From Fibrobacter succinogenes (lineage in GTDB: Bacteria; Fibrobacterota; Fibrobacteria; Fibrobacterales; Fibrobacteraceae), in contig CACWNW010000012.1 of the NCBI GenBank assembly GCA_902762305.1, positions 1 through 63,991 on the forward strand: a stretch of DNA of 63,991 nt, read 5' to 3'. The notes beneath the pieces are model-generated. The model worked only from the letters and a program-made list of their open reading frames with translations. It made no database searches and was not told the origin of the DNA. A program made the position numbers and the translations under genes. The stretch's first letter is position 1. The number at the start of each line of letters is the position of its first letter. Positions 8,764 through 17,435 of this stretch are shown piece by piece.

Positions 8764-9486
8764 TCACAAATACAGCCCAAAACGGACATCGCACTTGAAG
8801 CCCGCGAAGTCCGCATAGTTCATCCATACGGCGCAACCGACGCTCACCCCGTTGATAAGCACGTCCTCGTCTTCGACGATGTTCCTGCGGTCCTGCAGGG
8901 TATGCTCGTAACGGACGCCCAGCGAGTAGTGGAACAACGGTTCAACATAATCGTCGCTATCGAACGGTTCATAAGACGTGACGCCAATGCCAACTTCGGG
9001 CGCGATTTTCCAGATGCCGTTCATGTCGATAGGCGGTCTGTAAAAAATGTTTCCATCGACAAATGCCATCGATAAATTAGTGCCGCCACCAAGCGACATA
9101 AAAAGCTCTCCAAACCGGGAAACTACTCCCCAAACAAGTTCCGCACCTCCCGCCACATCTTTTTCTTCAGCAAAGAAAGGCATGGTCAACGCAATTCCCA
9201 AGTAGCCCGTCTTGTAATTTCGATTCTTTTCGCGCCATTTTTTCTGGTTTTCTTTAGCCCGTCGAGCGTTCTCCTCATTTTCGCGCTTGTGATATTCACC
9301 TTGGCGCTTTTTGCATTCATAATCGTCTTCGTTACACGAGGTCGCCCAATCGACAACGCCCCAAATCACCTCCAGTACGGAAGGCTTATCATCACTGTTC
9401 GAATTCGAGGAACCCGCCCACGCCGGGAAAACCTGCATGCACACGCATACCAGAATCATCCGCAAATTTTGCTTCGGCGAGAACAT
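8764..9486 (-). CDS. hypothetical exported beta-structured protein
   Basis: A 240-residue protein with a signal-peptide-like N-terminus (MILVCVCMQVFPAWAGS), a Cys pair (SCNEDDYECKK), a strongly charged helical stretch of about 35 residues, then alternating beta strands ending in FGLYL, as in small outer-membrane barrels. AGGGG lies 6 nt before the ATG at 9486, which is preferred to a TTG two codons upstream. It ends convergently 10 nt from the AAA_14 gene. Family not recognised. Confidence 0.6.
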   Translation of the reverse strand: MFSPKQNLRMILVCVCMQVFPAWAGSSNSNSDDKPSVLEVIWGVVDWATSCNEDDYECKKRQGEYHKRENEENARRAKENQKKWREKNRNYKTGYLGIALTMPFFAEEKDVAGGAELVWGVVSRFGELFMSLGGGTNLSMAFVDGNIFYRPPIDMNGIWKIAPEVGIGVTSYEPFDSDDYVEPLFHYSLGVRYEHTLQDRRNIVEDEDVLINGVSVGCAVWMNYADFAGFKCDVRFGLYL

Positions 9487-9621
9487 ATCCAACCCCTAGA
9501 TTTTACTCTAATGCGACTTCTCCATATCCATGAAGATATATTATTGCGCTTGAATATGAGCGTTGGTTATCTGCGAATTCCGCGCGTTCGTCGGGATTAT
9601 TTATTGCAAGAAGATGCCAAT

Positions 9622-9660
9622 GGACCCTATCGCATCGGCTTCGCCTCGCTCCAGGGTGAC
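9622..9660. repeat. REP-like dispersed palindrome, copy 1
   Basis: An intergenic element starting GGACCCT and ending AGGGTGAC, with a short hairpin-forming centre. It resembles the elements at 45195-45235 and 54061-54090, which share a GGATYCTTCG...CTCAGRATGAC layout. These look like a low-copy dispersed palindrome family confined to spaces between genes. Confidence 0.5.
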
Positions 9661-9667
9661 TGCGTGT

Positions 9668-9985
9668 TTATTTCTTCTTTGCGGCGGGCAGCTCGGAGAG
9701 CATCGCGTCGAGCAGGCGCAAAAGCAGGCCGCTGTCTTCAATCTGCTCATTGGTCACGCGGAGCATGGGCTTGGCACCTTCGTAGGGCAACTGCTTCTTT
9801 GCGCCCGGCAACATCGCCAAGGCCGCGGCCACGGGTTTTACCAGCAGGCGGTCGTCGTAAATCCCGCCGAAGATTTTCCCGTCGGCATACAGGATGTACT
9901 CGCCCATCATCTTGCGGGTGGTCACCCGCAGCTCACCCTTGAACTGCTGCAAAACGTGGTCGCGGAACTTTTCAGAACTCGGCAT
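9668..9985 (-). CDS. TfoX/Sxy N-terminal domain protein
   Basis: A 105-residue stand-alone TfoX N-terminal domain: MPSSEKFRDHVLQQF, then TTRKMMGEYILYADGKIFGGIYDDRLLVK, the most conserved part of the family. In gammaproteobacteria TfoX/Sxy is a competence coactivator; short single-domain homologues elsewhere have no proven role. AGGGG is suitably placed before the ATG at 9985, so I prefer it to a GTG two codons earlier. The XRE-type regulator at 10122 is transcribed divergently. Confidence 0.8.
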   Translation of the reverse strand: MPSSEKFRDHVLQQFKGELRVTTRKMMGEYILYADGKIFGGIYDDRLLVKPVAAALAMLPGAKKQLPYEGAKPMLRVTNEQIEDSGLLLRLLDAMLSELPAAKKK

Positions 9986-10121
9986 ATACACCCCTTAGCG
10001 ATTTCCCATAATATAAAAAAGATGGTATCCCGTATTCACTTTTTACAAAAAGCAACAGGGCGTTTCTTGACTTCGCATAGGCGCATAGGTATATTTGCGG
10101 CATAAACAAAAAGGAGACCCC

Positions 10122-10568
10122 ATGCAAGTCCAAGATGTCCTCAAGAGCCTTAGAGAAAAGCACAACCTGACCCAGGAACAGTTCGCAGAACGCGTCAACG
10201 TGACGCGCCAGGCCGTGAGCCGCTGGGAAACCGGCGAGACCCAGCCCAACACCGAGATGCTCAAGGTGCTCTCGCGAGAATTCAACGTTTCCATCAACAC
10301 GCTGCTGGGCGCCCCGAGGCAACTTTTCTGCCAGTGCTGCGGCATGCCCCTCGGCGACGACGCCATGATTAGCCGCGAACTCGACGGCAACTTCAACGAA
10401 GATTACTGCAAATGGTGTTACACCGAAGGCAAGTTCACCTACAGCAACAAGGACACCCTGCTAGATTTTCTGCTTTCGCACATGCCGAACCCCGAAAACA
10501 CCCCCGACGCAGAAAGGCGCAAGTTTTTCGACTCGCACCTTTCTCAGTTGAAGCATTGGAAGGCTTAG
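10122..10568 (+). CDS. XRE-family HTH regulator with C-terminal zinc ribbon
   Basis: A 148-residue protein. Residues 1-62 are a Cro/C1-type helix-turn-helix (LTQEQFAERVNVTRQAVSRW). Residues about 68-105 hold FCQCCGMPLGDD and DYCKWCYTEG, a likely zinc ribbon of the kind often fused to such HTH domains. The ATG at 10122 has AAGGAG 6 nt upstream and is clearly the start. It is likely a small transcription regulator that responds to metal or redox through the cysteines, but its target is not visible. Confidence 0.85.
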   Translation: MQVQDVLKSLREKHNLTQEQFAERVNVTRQAVSRWETGETQPNTEMLKVLSREFNVSINTLLGAPRQLFCQCCGMPLGDDAMISRELDGNFNEDYCKWCYTEGKFTYSNKDTLLDFLLSHMPNPENTPDAERRKFFDSHLSQLKHWKA

Positions 10569-10580
10569 CAGATAAAGGAA

Positions 10581-11012
10581 TCAAAGTTCCTTTTCCATAT
10601 ACACGCATTCGAACGTGTCATGATGGGCTTTACCGCTTTCGTTGAAGCGGTAGCCCATTTTTTCATAGAAGTCCGCGACGTTCACGCGGCTCGAAATCTC
10701 GACCTTCTTGAAGCCGGCCTCGCGCATCCACTTTTCGGCTTCGGCAACAACGGCCCGGCCCAAATGCCGCCCGCGGTATTCCGGCAACACCACGACGCGC
10801 CCGATTTCGGCGACGCCTTCGCGAACTTCGAACCAGCGGCACGTGGCCACCGGGTAGATGTCGTCTAGCGCAAGGATGTAATGGCATTTTTCACCGTCAT
10901 GCGAGTCGATTTCGGCCTCGAGCGGAATCTGGTGTTTGCGCATCATCGCGGCGATACGCACGTAGTAGGCGCCAGCGCGTTCACATTCCTTTGCAACCCG
11001 GATGATTTCCAT
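10581..11012 (-). CDS. GNAT-family N-acetyltransferase
   Basis: A 143-residue GNAT protein. The acetyl-CoA-binding motif A is visible as IGRVVVLPEYRGRHLGRAVV, followed by AEKWMREAGFKKVEISS and the typical DFYEKMGYRF ending. The substrate cannot be predicted. An in-frame GTG at 11027 overlaps the upstream gene's stop codon (TAGTG), which would couple translation; the ATG at 11012 is the safer start. It ends close to the convergent XRE gene. Confidence 0.85.
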   Translation of the reverse strand: MEIIRVAKECERAGAYYVRIAAMMRKHQIPLEAEIDSHDGEKCHYILALDDIYPVATCRWFEVREGVAEIGRVVVLPEYRGRHLGRAVVAEAEKWMREAGFKKVEISSRVNVADFYEKMGYRFNESGKAHHDTFECVYMEKEL

Positions 11013-11026
11013 CTGCGTTCCAGCCA

Positions 11027-11956
11027 CTATTCGTCTTCGGAAATCCCCATGAGCTTCATGGCGCCTTTCCAGGTCTCCTTGTTCTCGAAGCCGTCACGCT
11101 TACCGCCGCCGTAGCGGGCATGCGCGAATTCTTCCACAAGCGATTCCCAGCCTTCGAGCTTGCCATCCTTTACCATAGCCTCCAGGTTGACCGCGGAGGC
11201 GGCGGAATTTCCTTCACCGGAGCCCCCGCCCGCAATCCCGAACTTTTCCGCGACATATTCCTTGCAGATGGTTTCCAGTTCCAGGAGCCATTCGCGGCTG
11301 TCGGCGGTATTCACGCGCTGCTTCAGCACCAGCATCCTTGTGCGTAGGGCGTCCTGTGCGGCGTTTTTCGCCGCCACGGCGGCACGCCTTGCTGCCCGCC
11401 GTTTCGCGCGCCACAGACCTGCGAACAGCACGCAAATGGCCACGATTGCCCCTACCGCAATCGGCAGCGGGTTAAACGGTTCGTTCACGCGCACATCCAC
11501 GCTCTCGCTGCGCAAATCGATGGGGCGGCCCACCTGCGTGGGAATTTCGAAGCGCATCGCGGGAATATGCAGGTCGCCCGTATCCTGCGCCGCAATCTTG
11601 TAGGTGAAAGTAATCGAGGCGACTTCCTTGCCGTCTTTCACGGAGCGCGCCGATTCCTGCGACACACCCACCTGAGTAAGCCCCTTCGCGTTCGCGGAGC
11701 CCGTAGGCACCACCAGAAGCGCGCTGCCCTGTACGCTCCAGCTGACAGTCACGGGGAATTCAAAGGTATCGCCCACCGTAACCGCATGCATCCCGCCTTC
11801 GGGCCCGGCCGTAATCGAAATACCGAGCTGTACGGGAGTGGGCATGCTTATCGTCGAATCCGGAGCGGAGTCCGGCATGGCACTCGCGGCAGAATCCTGT
11901 ACGCCGGCCACTGCAGTATCCTGCGCCACATCCATATTCAAAGAATCATTTTCCAT
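11027..11956 (-). CDS. single-pass membrane protein, possibly BatD-like
   Basis: A 309-residue protein. Residues about 40-160 are beta-rich (TAGPEGGMHAVTVGDTFEFP, then DTGDLHIPAMRFEIPTQVG), like the Ig-type ectodomain of BatD proteins. A transmembrane helix (PIAVGAIVAICVLFAGLW) lies near 165-185 and is followed by a very basic stretch (RAKRRAARR) and a helical cytoplasmic tail. The N-terminus is acidic and Ala/Ser/Asp-rich and has no signal peptide, which is odd for an ectodomain; an N-out reverse anchor or a missed upstream start could explain it. BatD relatives normally work with MoxR and VWA proteins, but the MoxR gene here is 8 kb away. Confidence 0.55.
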   Translation of the reverse strand: MENDSLNMDVAQDTAVAGVQDSAASAMPDSAPDSTISMPTPVQLGISITAGPEGGMHAVTVGDTFEFPVTVSWSVQGSALLVVPTGSANAKGLTQVGVSQESARSVKDGKEVASITFTYKIAAQDTGDLHIPAMRFEIPTQVGRPIDLRSESVDVRVNEPFNPLPIAVGAIVAICVLFAGLWRAKRRAARRAAVAAKNAAQDALRTRMLVLKQRVNTADSREWLLELETICKEYVAEKFGIAGGGSGEGNSAASAVNLEAMVKDGKLEGWESLVEEFAHARYGGGKRDGFENKETWKGAMKLMGISEDE

Positions 11957-12010
11957 ACCAGCAAATCTACAAAAAAAGCCTGCGCGAGATTACTCTGCAT
12001 GAAATCTCAA

Positions 12011-12147
12011 TGGATGCACTTGCCTTGCGAAGCAAGGCTGCGGCATGACGGCGGGCGTGGCACGACAATACAAAAACACCCCGCGAGGTTGCGGGGCGTT
12101 AAATGCCTTTGGATGCACCTGCCTTGCGGGGCAAGGCTTCGACATAA
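12011..12147. repeat. pair of direct repeats with internal hairpins
   Basis: Two ~38-bp copies (12011-12048 and 12110-12147) begin TGGATGCAC and contain CTTGCGAAGCAAG or CTTGCGGGGCAAG, a short stem. The terminator of the GH8 lipoprotein lies between them. The repeats occupy nearly all of the 200-bp gap. Confidence 0.6.
12072..12100 (-). terminator. Rho-independent terminator of the GH8 lipoprotein gene
   Basis: On the minus strand CCCCGC and GCGGGG arms around a 6-nt loop are followed by a run of T. It sits about 57 nt beyond the stop of the gene at 12157-13539. Confidence 0.8.
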
Positions 12148-12156
12148 TGCCAAGCG

Positions 12157-13539
12157 TTACAGCGGCAGCAGCGCCGGCTTCACGTACAAGCCGTTCAGGA
12201 GTTCGCTGTACAACGTCATGAGGATATGCGGGAAGTAGCTGAACCCGCTCATCGCCTTGGTATTGAACGAAGCCGTGCACTCGTCAAGCCAAGTCTGGTT
12301 CCCGCCCATGCCCGTGAGGCACCATGCACCGAGCCAGTTCGGCATCAGCGACTTCGTAGAACCGTCAGCCTTGCCCGCGACAGCGGAATACATCACCTTG
12401 CCGCTCGTTTCCAGGTTGGCAGCGCTACCCTGGGACCTTGTCGAAATGAAGCTGTTCAAAGTGCCAAGAACCTGCTGTGCACGCACATCCTGAGTCCAGA
12501 AGTAGTCCCAGGCAATGCGCCACGGGATACGCACGGATTCGTGGAAGAACTGCCAGTAGGTGCTGGTGGCACTCCCGTTCTTCGGGTCGATTGCCACACC
12601 GTTGATATCGGTCCAGTCCGGGAACACACCCGTGCCGGCCGCCTGCACATTGAGCATGTAGGTGTACATCGTGTTGAGCACGCTAGTCCAGTTGTGCGCA
12701 CCGTCCACAAGCGCAAACAGCTTGATGGCGATCGGAGAGAAGTAGCTCAGGTTGTAGGCGCTGGTTTCCTTCTTCCATACCGGCATGTTGCCTGCGTAAA
12801 TCATGCCCGACGGGCTGATTTCGTTGTCCCAGATGGCGTTGACAATCAGGAGGGCGTCGTTCAGGTATGCGATATCGCCAGTGGAATAGTAGGCAAGAAT
12901 CAGAGCAGTCGCGATATCCAGGTCGGCGTCAGTCGCCGAAGAGGAGTTGGCCGTAGCGACGAGGGATTCGTACGAGAACGTTCCCACCTTCCAAGGCATC
13001 AGGTTGGAGCCCTGATATTCACGGTAACCCCTGTTGTAGTACCACAGGGAATTGAAGGCCTGCATGTCGCCTGCAAAAAGCGTTATCAGCATGCCGTAGC
13101 CGATTGCTTCCGATACGGTGCATCCGCGCTTCTTGTAGCTATCGTTGCTCTCGTCAATGACACAGTAGGCGTCATTCTGCGTATCCCAAACAATGCGGGC
13201 CGGAATCATGCCAGCCGCAACGTAGTTGCCAAACACCAGAGTCCAGTCCTGGGCCAGCACCGGATAAAGAGCGGCTTCTTCCAGGTAGGTCTTGTAGTAC
13301 GTAGCCTTCCACGTTCCGTACAAGCCCAAAGCCACGTCCATATTCTTAACAGTAGGCAAGATGCCGTAGGGGGACTGGGCGACACCGCCATTATTGACGG
13401 CAGAAGACGAAAGCGGGACCACCGCACTGCTCGTCGGAGGCGTCACCAGTTCCGAGGAGACAGGCCCTTCCTCGTCGCAAGCAGAAACCAACATGGCAGC
13501 GCCGATTGCCAGCGCCCAGAATAACAATTTTTTCTTCAT
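12157..13539 (-). CDS. GH8 family glycoside hydrolase, lipoprotein
   Basis: A 460-residue surface hydrolase. The leader ends in lipobox VSAC (Cys21), followed by a Ser/Thr/Pro linker. The GH8 (alpha/alpha)6 catalytic domain fills residues ~58-450: catalytic Glu144 lies in VSEAIGYGM, and the conserved aspartates in SATDADLDIA are at 204 and 206. ESVRIPWRIAWDYF also matches the family. GH8 enzymes are inverting endo-acting hydrolases of cellulose, mixed-linkage glucan, xylan or chitosan; the substrate here cannot be fixed. There is no carbohydrate-binding or sorting domain, so lipid anchoring probably keeps it at the cell. Confidence 0.9.
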   Translation of the reverse strand: MKKKLLFWALAIGAAMLVSACDEEGPVSSELVTPPTSSAVVPLSSSAVNNGGVAQSPYGILPTVKNMDVALGLYGTWKATYYKTYLEEAALYPVLAQDWTLVFGNYVAAGMIPARIVWDTQNDAYCVIDESNDSYKKRGCTVSEAIGYGMLITLFAGDMQAFNSLWYYNRGYREYQGSNLMPWKVGTFSYESLVATANSSSATDADLDIATALILAYYSTGDIAYLNDALLIVNAIWDNEISPSGMIYAGNMPVWKKETSAYNLSYFSPIAIKLFALVDGAHNWTSVLNTMYTYMLNVQAAGTGVFPDWTDINGVAIDPKNGSATSTYWQFFHESVRIPWRIAWDYFWTQDVRAQQVLGTLNSFISTRSQGSAANLETSGKVMYSAVAGKADGSTKSLMPNWLGAWCLTGMGGNQTWLDECTASFNTKAMSGFSYFPHILMTLYSELLNGLYVKPALLPL

Positions 13540-13710
13540 TTAAAAAACCTCGTCTATTTGTCCCATAATATACTTTTCTATTCGTATTTCATCTACAAAA
13601 TAAACAAAAAAAAAGCCGCGAGCACACGATCCCCAGCCGGCATGTGAATAAAATCACCCGATTGTTCTATAAGGCATTACAATCAGGCGCCCACTGGGAC
13701 ATATCGGGAC

Positions 13711-13742
13711 AAAAAAAACACCCCGACCCGAAGGCCAGGGTG
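13711..13742 (-). terminator. UUCG-loop terminator of the three-domain binding protein gene
   Basis: On the minus strand CACCCTGGCC, a TTCG loop and GGTCGGGGTG form a 10-bp stem followed by eight T. Near-identical hairpins end the two paralogous genes upstream. Confidence 0.9.
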
Positions 13743-13764
13743 CCGAATTTTCACCGTCAGCAGA

Positions 13765-16059
13765 TTATTCGAGGCTAATCTTCTGAGCGAATTTCACGCT
13801 CTTGCCAACAACGCGGACCATGTAGACACCGGCGTTGAGGTTGGAGAGATCCATGCTGGAGCCCGCAGTAGCGGACTTCACGACCTGGCCGCGGAGATTG
13901 AGCACCTGGACCTTGCCGTCAGTAATACCCTGGAGCGAAAGCGTGCGGCCAGCGAGAATCGCCTTGGAATCCGTCGGGAGGCTTACCGGCTTCACAGCCA
14001 TGAGATCGGACGACGCGGGCTTATAGAAGGCAGCAGCAGAACCATGAATCGACCTGATCTTGGTTATACGGAAATCGCCAACAGTGCCTGCACGGCCTTC
14101 GAACTTGAACTTGACCGCAGCAATATGCTTAAGGGCAGAAGTCTTATTAACCGAGAAGCCCCAACCAGTAGAACGCTTGAACTTCGACCACGGGAGTACC
14201 AACTGGCGGACATGGTTACGGGACTTGGGTGCAGACGCCGCGTAAGTACCGTAGTAAGAATCTTTCTTGTTGCCGTCGGTTACGAGTTCTACAGAGAAAT
14301 CAATAGTGGATTCGTATTCGATTACGAGGCCGCCCCAAGAAGAGACATCCACGCCTTCCTGTTCTTCACTCCAGACGTTGAAGCCGAGACTTGCATACGG
14401 ATGACGAGCACCCTTATTCAACTTTACACGGCCCTTGACGCCATCATAAGCCTCGACGAGCGGACCAAAGAAGTTTCCGTACACGTTTTCATGGACATTA
14501 GCCGGCCATACAAACTTGGAATGGCCATGTTCGCCTTCATCGGTTTCTTCGAACCAGTAACCGGAAGTCAAGTCATCCGAGCCCGTATTGACCCTGCCCT
14601 CATCATCTTTTGCACCATCCCAGAAAAGCGAGTTGGAAACAAAATCCTTTACAATCGGAGTAGGCGGAACAACCGTGCCAGAGCCCTTCGTAATCGACCT
14701 AATCTTGGTTATACGGAAATCAATGTTCGTACCGGCGGTACCTTCAAATTTAATGCGGATAGCGGCAACATGACCGATAGTGGCTCCTATGGCATAAGAG
14801 TTACCCCAACCACTCTGCCTGAATACCGACCAGGGGGCTACAAATTCACAAGTAGAACTGCACTTGGGAACAGCCACCTTGTAATTGTCGTATCCATAGT
14901 ACTTTTCGTCATCAGTTACGATTTCCAGAACAAAGCTACCCGTAGACTCATAAGTCAACACAAGGCCGCCCCAAGAAGACACATTTACGGCATCCTGGTC
15001 TTCGTTCCAGATGTTGAAGCCGAGACCGACATACGGATATTCGTATCCATCGCCAAGCGATGCACGAGCCTTGATGCCACCATACTGCTCAACAAGCGGG
15101 CCGTAGAAGTTGCCGTATTCATTTTCTTCGACATCCGACGGGTATATGAATTTGGATGTGCCAGCATCATTTTCATCGGTATACTCGTACCAGTAACCGG
15201 CAGTCAAATCATCCGACCCCGTTTCGACACGGCCTTCCGTATCCACGGAACCATCCCAGTAGAGCGTATCGGAAGTAAACCTGGATATAGGCGAAATGAC
15301 AGGAGGAATGACTGTCGTATCGGGCGGCGGAACGACCGTTGTATCAGGCGGCACTATAATCGTGGTATCGGGCCTCGGTGTACTCACTGTATCGGGAGAA
15401 CCCTCGATAGACCTGATGCTGGTAATACGGAAATTACCGCTCGTACCTGCGGTGCCTTGGAACTTCAATTTAATAGCGTTAGCATGAGCAAGGACATAAT
15501 TCAAGTCGGCCGTTCTACCCCAGCCACCCTGCCTGAATTTCGACCAAGGAAGCACAATTTGATTACCGGAAGGAGCCTTGGTCACGCTCGCCCAGTAATT
15601 ATCGTATTCTGTCACGTTGCGTTCGTCTTCGACACCGATTTCGGCAACGAAACCGAGAGTGGATTCATACCCGATTATGATGCCACCCCAAGAAGAGATA
15701 TCGGCTCCGTCCTGTTCTGCGTTCCAGACGTTGAAGCCGACACCGGCATACGGATATTCGTACCCATCACCAAGCATTACGTGAGCCTTGATTCCACCAT
15801 AAGCTTCGACAAGCGGCCCGAAGAAATTGCCGTATTCATTTTCTTCGATTTCGGACGGATATGTGAATCTGGATGTTCCCGCATCATTTTCATCGGTAAA
15901 CTCGTACCAGTAACCAGCCATATCATCGTTTGAACCCGTTTCGACACGGCCTTCGGTATCAGTTGTGCCATCCCAATAGAGTGCATTGGAAACATTTCCT
16001 GCGGCAATTGCAGCGGTCGCTGCACAGGCTAATACGCCGAGGACATTTCGTTTGTTCAT
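13765..16059 (-). CDS. secreted protein with three carbohydrate-binding-like repeats and a type IX sorting tail
   Basis: A 764-residue exported protein. After the signal peptide come three repeats of about 180-190 residues. Each begins WDG-x2-D-x-EGRV-x-TG, continues with GYWYE and FGPLVE or YGPLVE, and ends FRITxIRSI. The repeats are aromatic-rich beta-sandwich-like sequences resembling CIA30/CBM11-type galactose-binding folds; that assignment is my inference. A Pro/Thr linker (PPDTTVVPP type) separates repeats 1 and 2. The last ~75 residues (LNLRGQVVKSATAG, GVYMVRVVGKSVKFAQKI) match the type IX secretion sorting domain. No catalytic domain is present, so it is probably a glycan-binding or adhesion protein. 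Start ATG 16059 has GGGGAGG upstream. Confidence 0.75.
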   Translation of the reverse strand: MNKRNVLGVLACAATAAIAAGNVSNALYWDGTTDTEGRVETGSNDDMAGYWYEFTDENDAGTSRFTYPSEIEENEYGNFFGPLVEAYGGIKAHVMLGDGYEYPYAGVGFNVWNAEQDGADISSWGGIIIGYESTLGFVAEIGVEDERNVTEYDNYWASVTKAPSGNQIVLPWSKFRQGGWGRTADLNYVLAHANAIKLKFQGTAGTSGNFRITSIRSIEGSPDTVSTPRPDTTIIVPPDTTVVPPPDTTVIPPVISPISRFTSDTLYWDGSVDTEGRVETGSDDLTAGYWYEYTDENDAGTSKFIYPSDVEENEYGNFYGPLVEQYGGIKARASLGDGYEYPYVGLGFNIWNEDQDAVNVSSWGGLVLTYESTGSFVLEIVTDDEKYYGYDNYKVAVPKCSSTCEFVAPWSVFRQSGWGNSYAIGATIGHVAAIRIKFEGTAGTNIDFRITKIRSITKGSGTVVPPTPIVKDFVSNSLFWDGAKDDEGRVNTGSDDLTSGYWFEETDEGEHGHSKFVWPANVHENVYGNFFGPLVEAYDGVKGRVKLNKGARHPYASLGFNVWSEEQEGVDVSSWGGLVIEYESTIDFSVELVTDGNKKDSYYGTYAASAPKSRNHVRQLVLPWSKFKRSTGWGFSVNKTSALKHIAAVKFKFEGRAGTVGDFRITKIRSIHGSAAAFYKPASSDLMAVKPVSLPTDSKAILAGRTLSLQGITDGKVQVLNLRGQVVKSATAGSSMDLSNLNAGVYMVRVVGKSVKFAQKISLE

Positions 16060-16264
16060 AATGAACCTCCCCTGAAAAAAAAATGTTTAACCCTGAGAAG
16101 AATATATATCCATTCGGCCTGACAAGAAATTTTATTTTACATACAAAATCAACACTTCGACTAAAAATCAAGGTGTCAAAATTCCTCACTAGTAGACTAC
16201 CTGAGGACAATTTTCTTTGTTCGCAAAATCCCGTGAGCCGTAGCACGCACCTTTGCTTCTTCAT

Positions 16265-16295
16265 AAAAAAACACCCCGACCCGAAGGTCAGGGTG
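16265..16295 (-). terminator. terminator of the paralogue at 16321-17277
   Basis: Minus-strand hairpin CACCCTGACC/TTCG/GGTCGGGGTG followed by seven T. The 261-bp gap that contains it also carries the ribosome site of the three-domain gene; nothing else is recognised there. Confidence 0.85.
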
Positions 16296-16320
16296 CCGAA
16301 TTTCTACAATCAACAGATTA

Positions 16321-17277
16321 TTACTTGAGGACAATCTTCTGAGCGAAGTTCACGCTCTTGCCAGCGACGCGAACCATGTAGATGCCAGCGTCGAGGCCGG
16401 AGAGGTCCATGGTGGAGCTGACAGTGGCAGACTTCACGACCTCACCCTGGAGGTTGATCACTTCGGCCTTGGCAGAAGAGATGCCCTGGATGTAGAGGAC
16501 GCGGTCAGAGAGCTGAGCCTTGACGGAAGATGCGGCAGCGGCCTTGACCGAAGATGCGGCAGCGGCCTTGACCGAAGAGTCGTAAGAAAAGCCACAACAT
16601 GACCCACAACCAGTGCATCGGCCCAAAGAACCGATCTGGCAGATGCGGAAGTCACCGGAAGTACCGGCAGTGCCTTCGAACTTCAGCTTGATAGCGGCAG
16701 TAGCCTTGAGGACGACATCCTGGTCAACAACGGTACCCCACTTGCCCTGCTTGAACTTGTTCCAAGCGTAGTCAGCAATGGTAGAAGTAGGAGACTTGCC
16801 GACAGTAGCCTTGTAGTTATCGTAGGCGGTCACTTCCTTTTCGTTTTCGACACCGAGTTCGATACCGAAACCGATAGTGGATTCGTAAGCCAAGCAGATG
16901 CCTTCCCAAGCAGTAATGTCAGCACCTTCCTGCTTGTCGCTCAAGACATTGAAGCCGATGCCGGCATACGGATACTCGTAACCGTCACCGAGAGTGAAGG
17001 AACCCTTGATACCAGCGTACGCTTCTATAAGCGGGCCAAAGAAGTTGTTGTAATCGTTGGCTTCGACATCGGCGGGCCAAGTGAACTTGGACGTACCCTG
17101 ATCGTTTTCATCGGTGTATTCGTACCAGTAGCCAGCAGTTGAATCGGGCGATCCCGTCTCAACCTTACCCTGAGTATCGGTTGCACCTTCCCACAGGAAG
17201 TTTTTTTTTACCGTCTCTTGAGCAAAGACGCTTATGGCCGCCAAAGCGAGAGCGGCAACTACAACTCTTTTATTCAT
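16321..17277 (-). CDS. secreted single-repeat carbohydrate-binding-like protein, paralogue 2
   Basis: A 318-residue exported protein with one copy of the WDG...EGRV/KVETG repeat seen three times in the gene at 13765-16059 and once at 17436-18353. After the repeat come a Cys cluster (CTGCGSCC), two tandem SSVKAAAA octapeptides and the type IX-like sorting tail (VINLQGEVVKSATV, GIYMVRVAGKSVNFAQKI). GGGGGAG lies before the ATG at 17277, ruling out the longer frame from 17307. It is probably secreted or attached to the cell surface for glycan binding. The octapeptide duplication is also a near-perfect DNA repeat, so it is recent. Confidence 0.75.
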   Translation of the reverse strand: MNKRVVVAALALAAISVFAQETVKKNFLWEGATDTQGKVETGSPDSTAGYWYEYTDENDQGTSKFTWPADVEANDYNNFFGPLIEAYAGIKGSFTLGDGYEYPYAGIGFNVLSDKQEGADITAWEGICLAYESTIGFGIELGVENEKEVTAYDNYKATVGKSPTSTIADYAWNKFKQGKWGTVVDQDVVLKATAAIKLKFEGTAGTSGDFRICQIGSLGRCTGCGSCCGFSYDSSVKAAAASSVKAAAASSVKAQLSDRVLYIQGISSAKAEVINLQGEVVKSATVSSTMDLSGLDAGIYMVRVAGKSVNFAQKIVLK

Positions 17278-17378
17278 AATCGAATTCTCCCCCAAAAAAA
17301 GAACCATTCATCGTGAATATACACTCCCCACTTTGCAAAAGCAATACCCTATGCAAAATCCTTTGTTCTTTACAACAT

Positions 17379-17411
17379 AAAAAAAGCACCCTGGCCCGAA
17401 GGTCAGGGTGC
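17379..17411 (-). terminator. terminator of the paralogue at 17436-18353
   Basis: Minus-strand hairpin GCACCCTGACC/TTCG/GGCCAGGGTGC followed by seven T; the third of three similar terminators that accompany the duplicated genes. Confidence 0.85.
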
Positions 17412-17435
17412 CGAATTTCTACAATCAGCAGATTA

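Noticed and set aside
10581-12147. Toxin-antitoxin reading of the small genes near 10 kb
   Set aside because: The XRE/zinc-ribbon gene has no toxin-like partner in the same direction; its neighbours are TfoX-like and GNAT genes on the opposite strand, and the GNAT lacks the small TacT-type context with a paired antitoxin.
14044-15933. 629-codon open frame opposite the three-repeat binding protein
   Set aside because: The sense frame has three clear repeats and a signal peptide; the antisense frame only mirrors the repeats.
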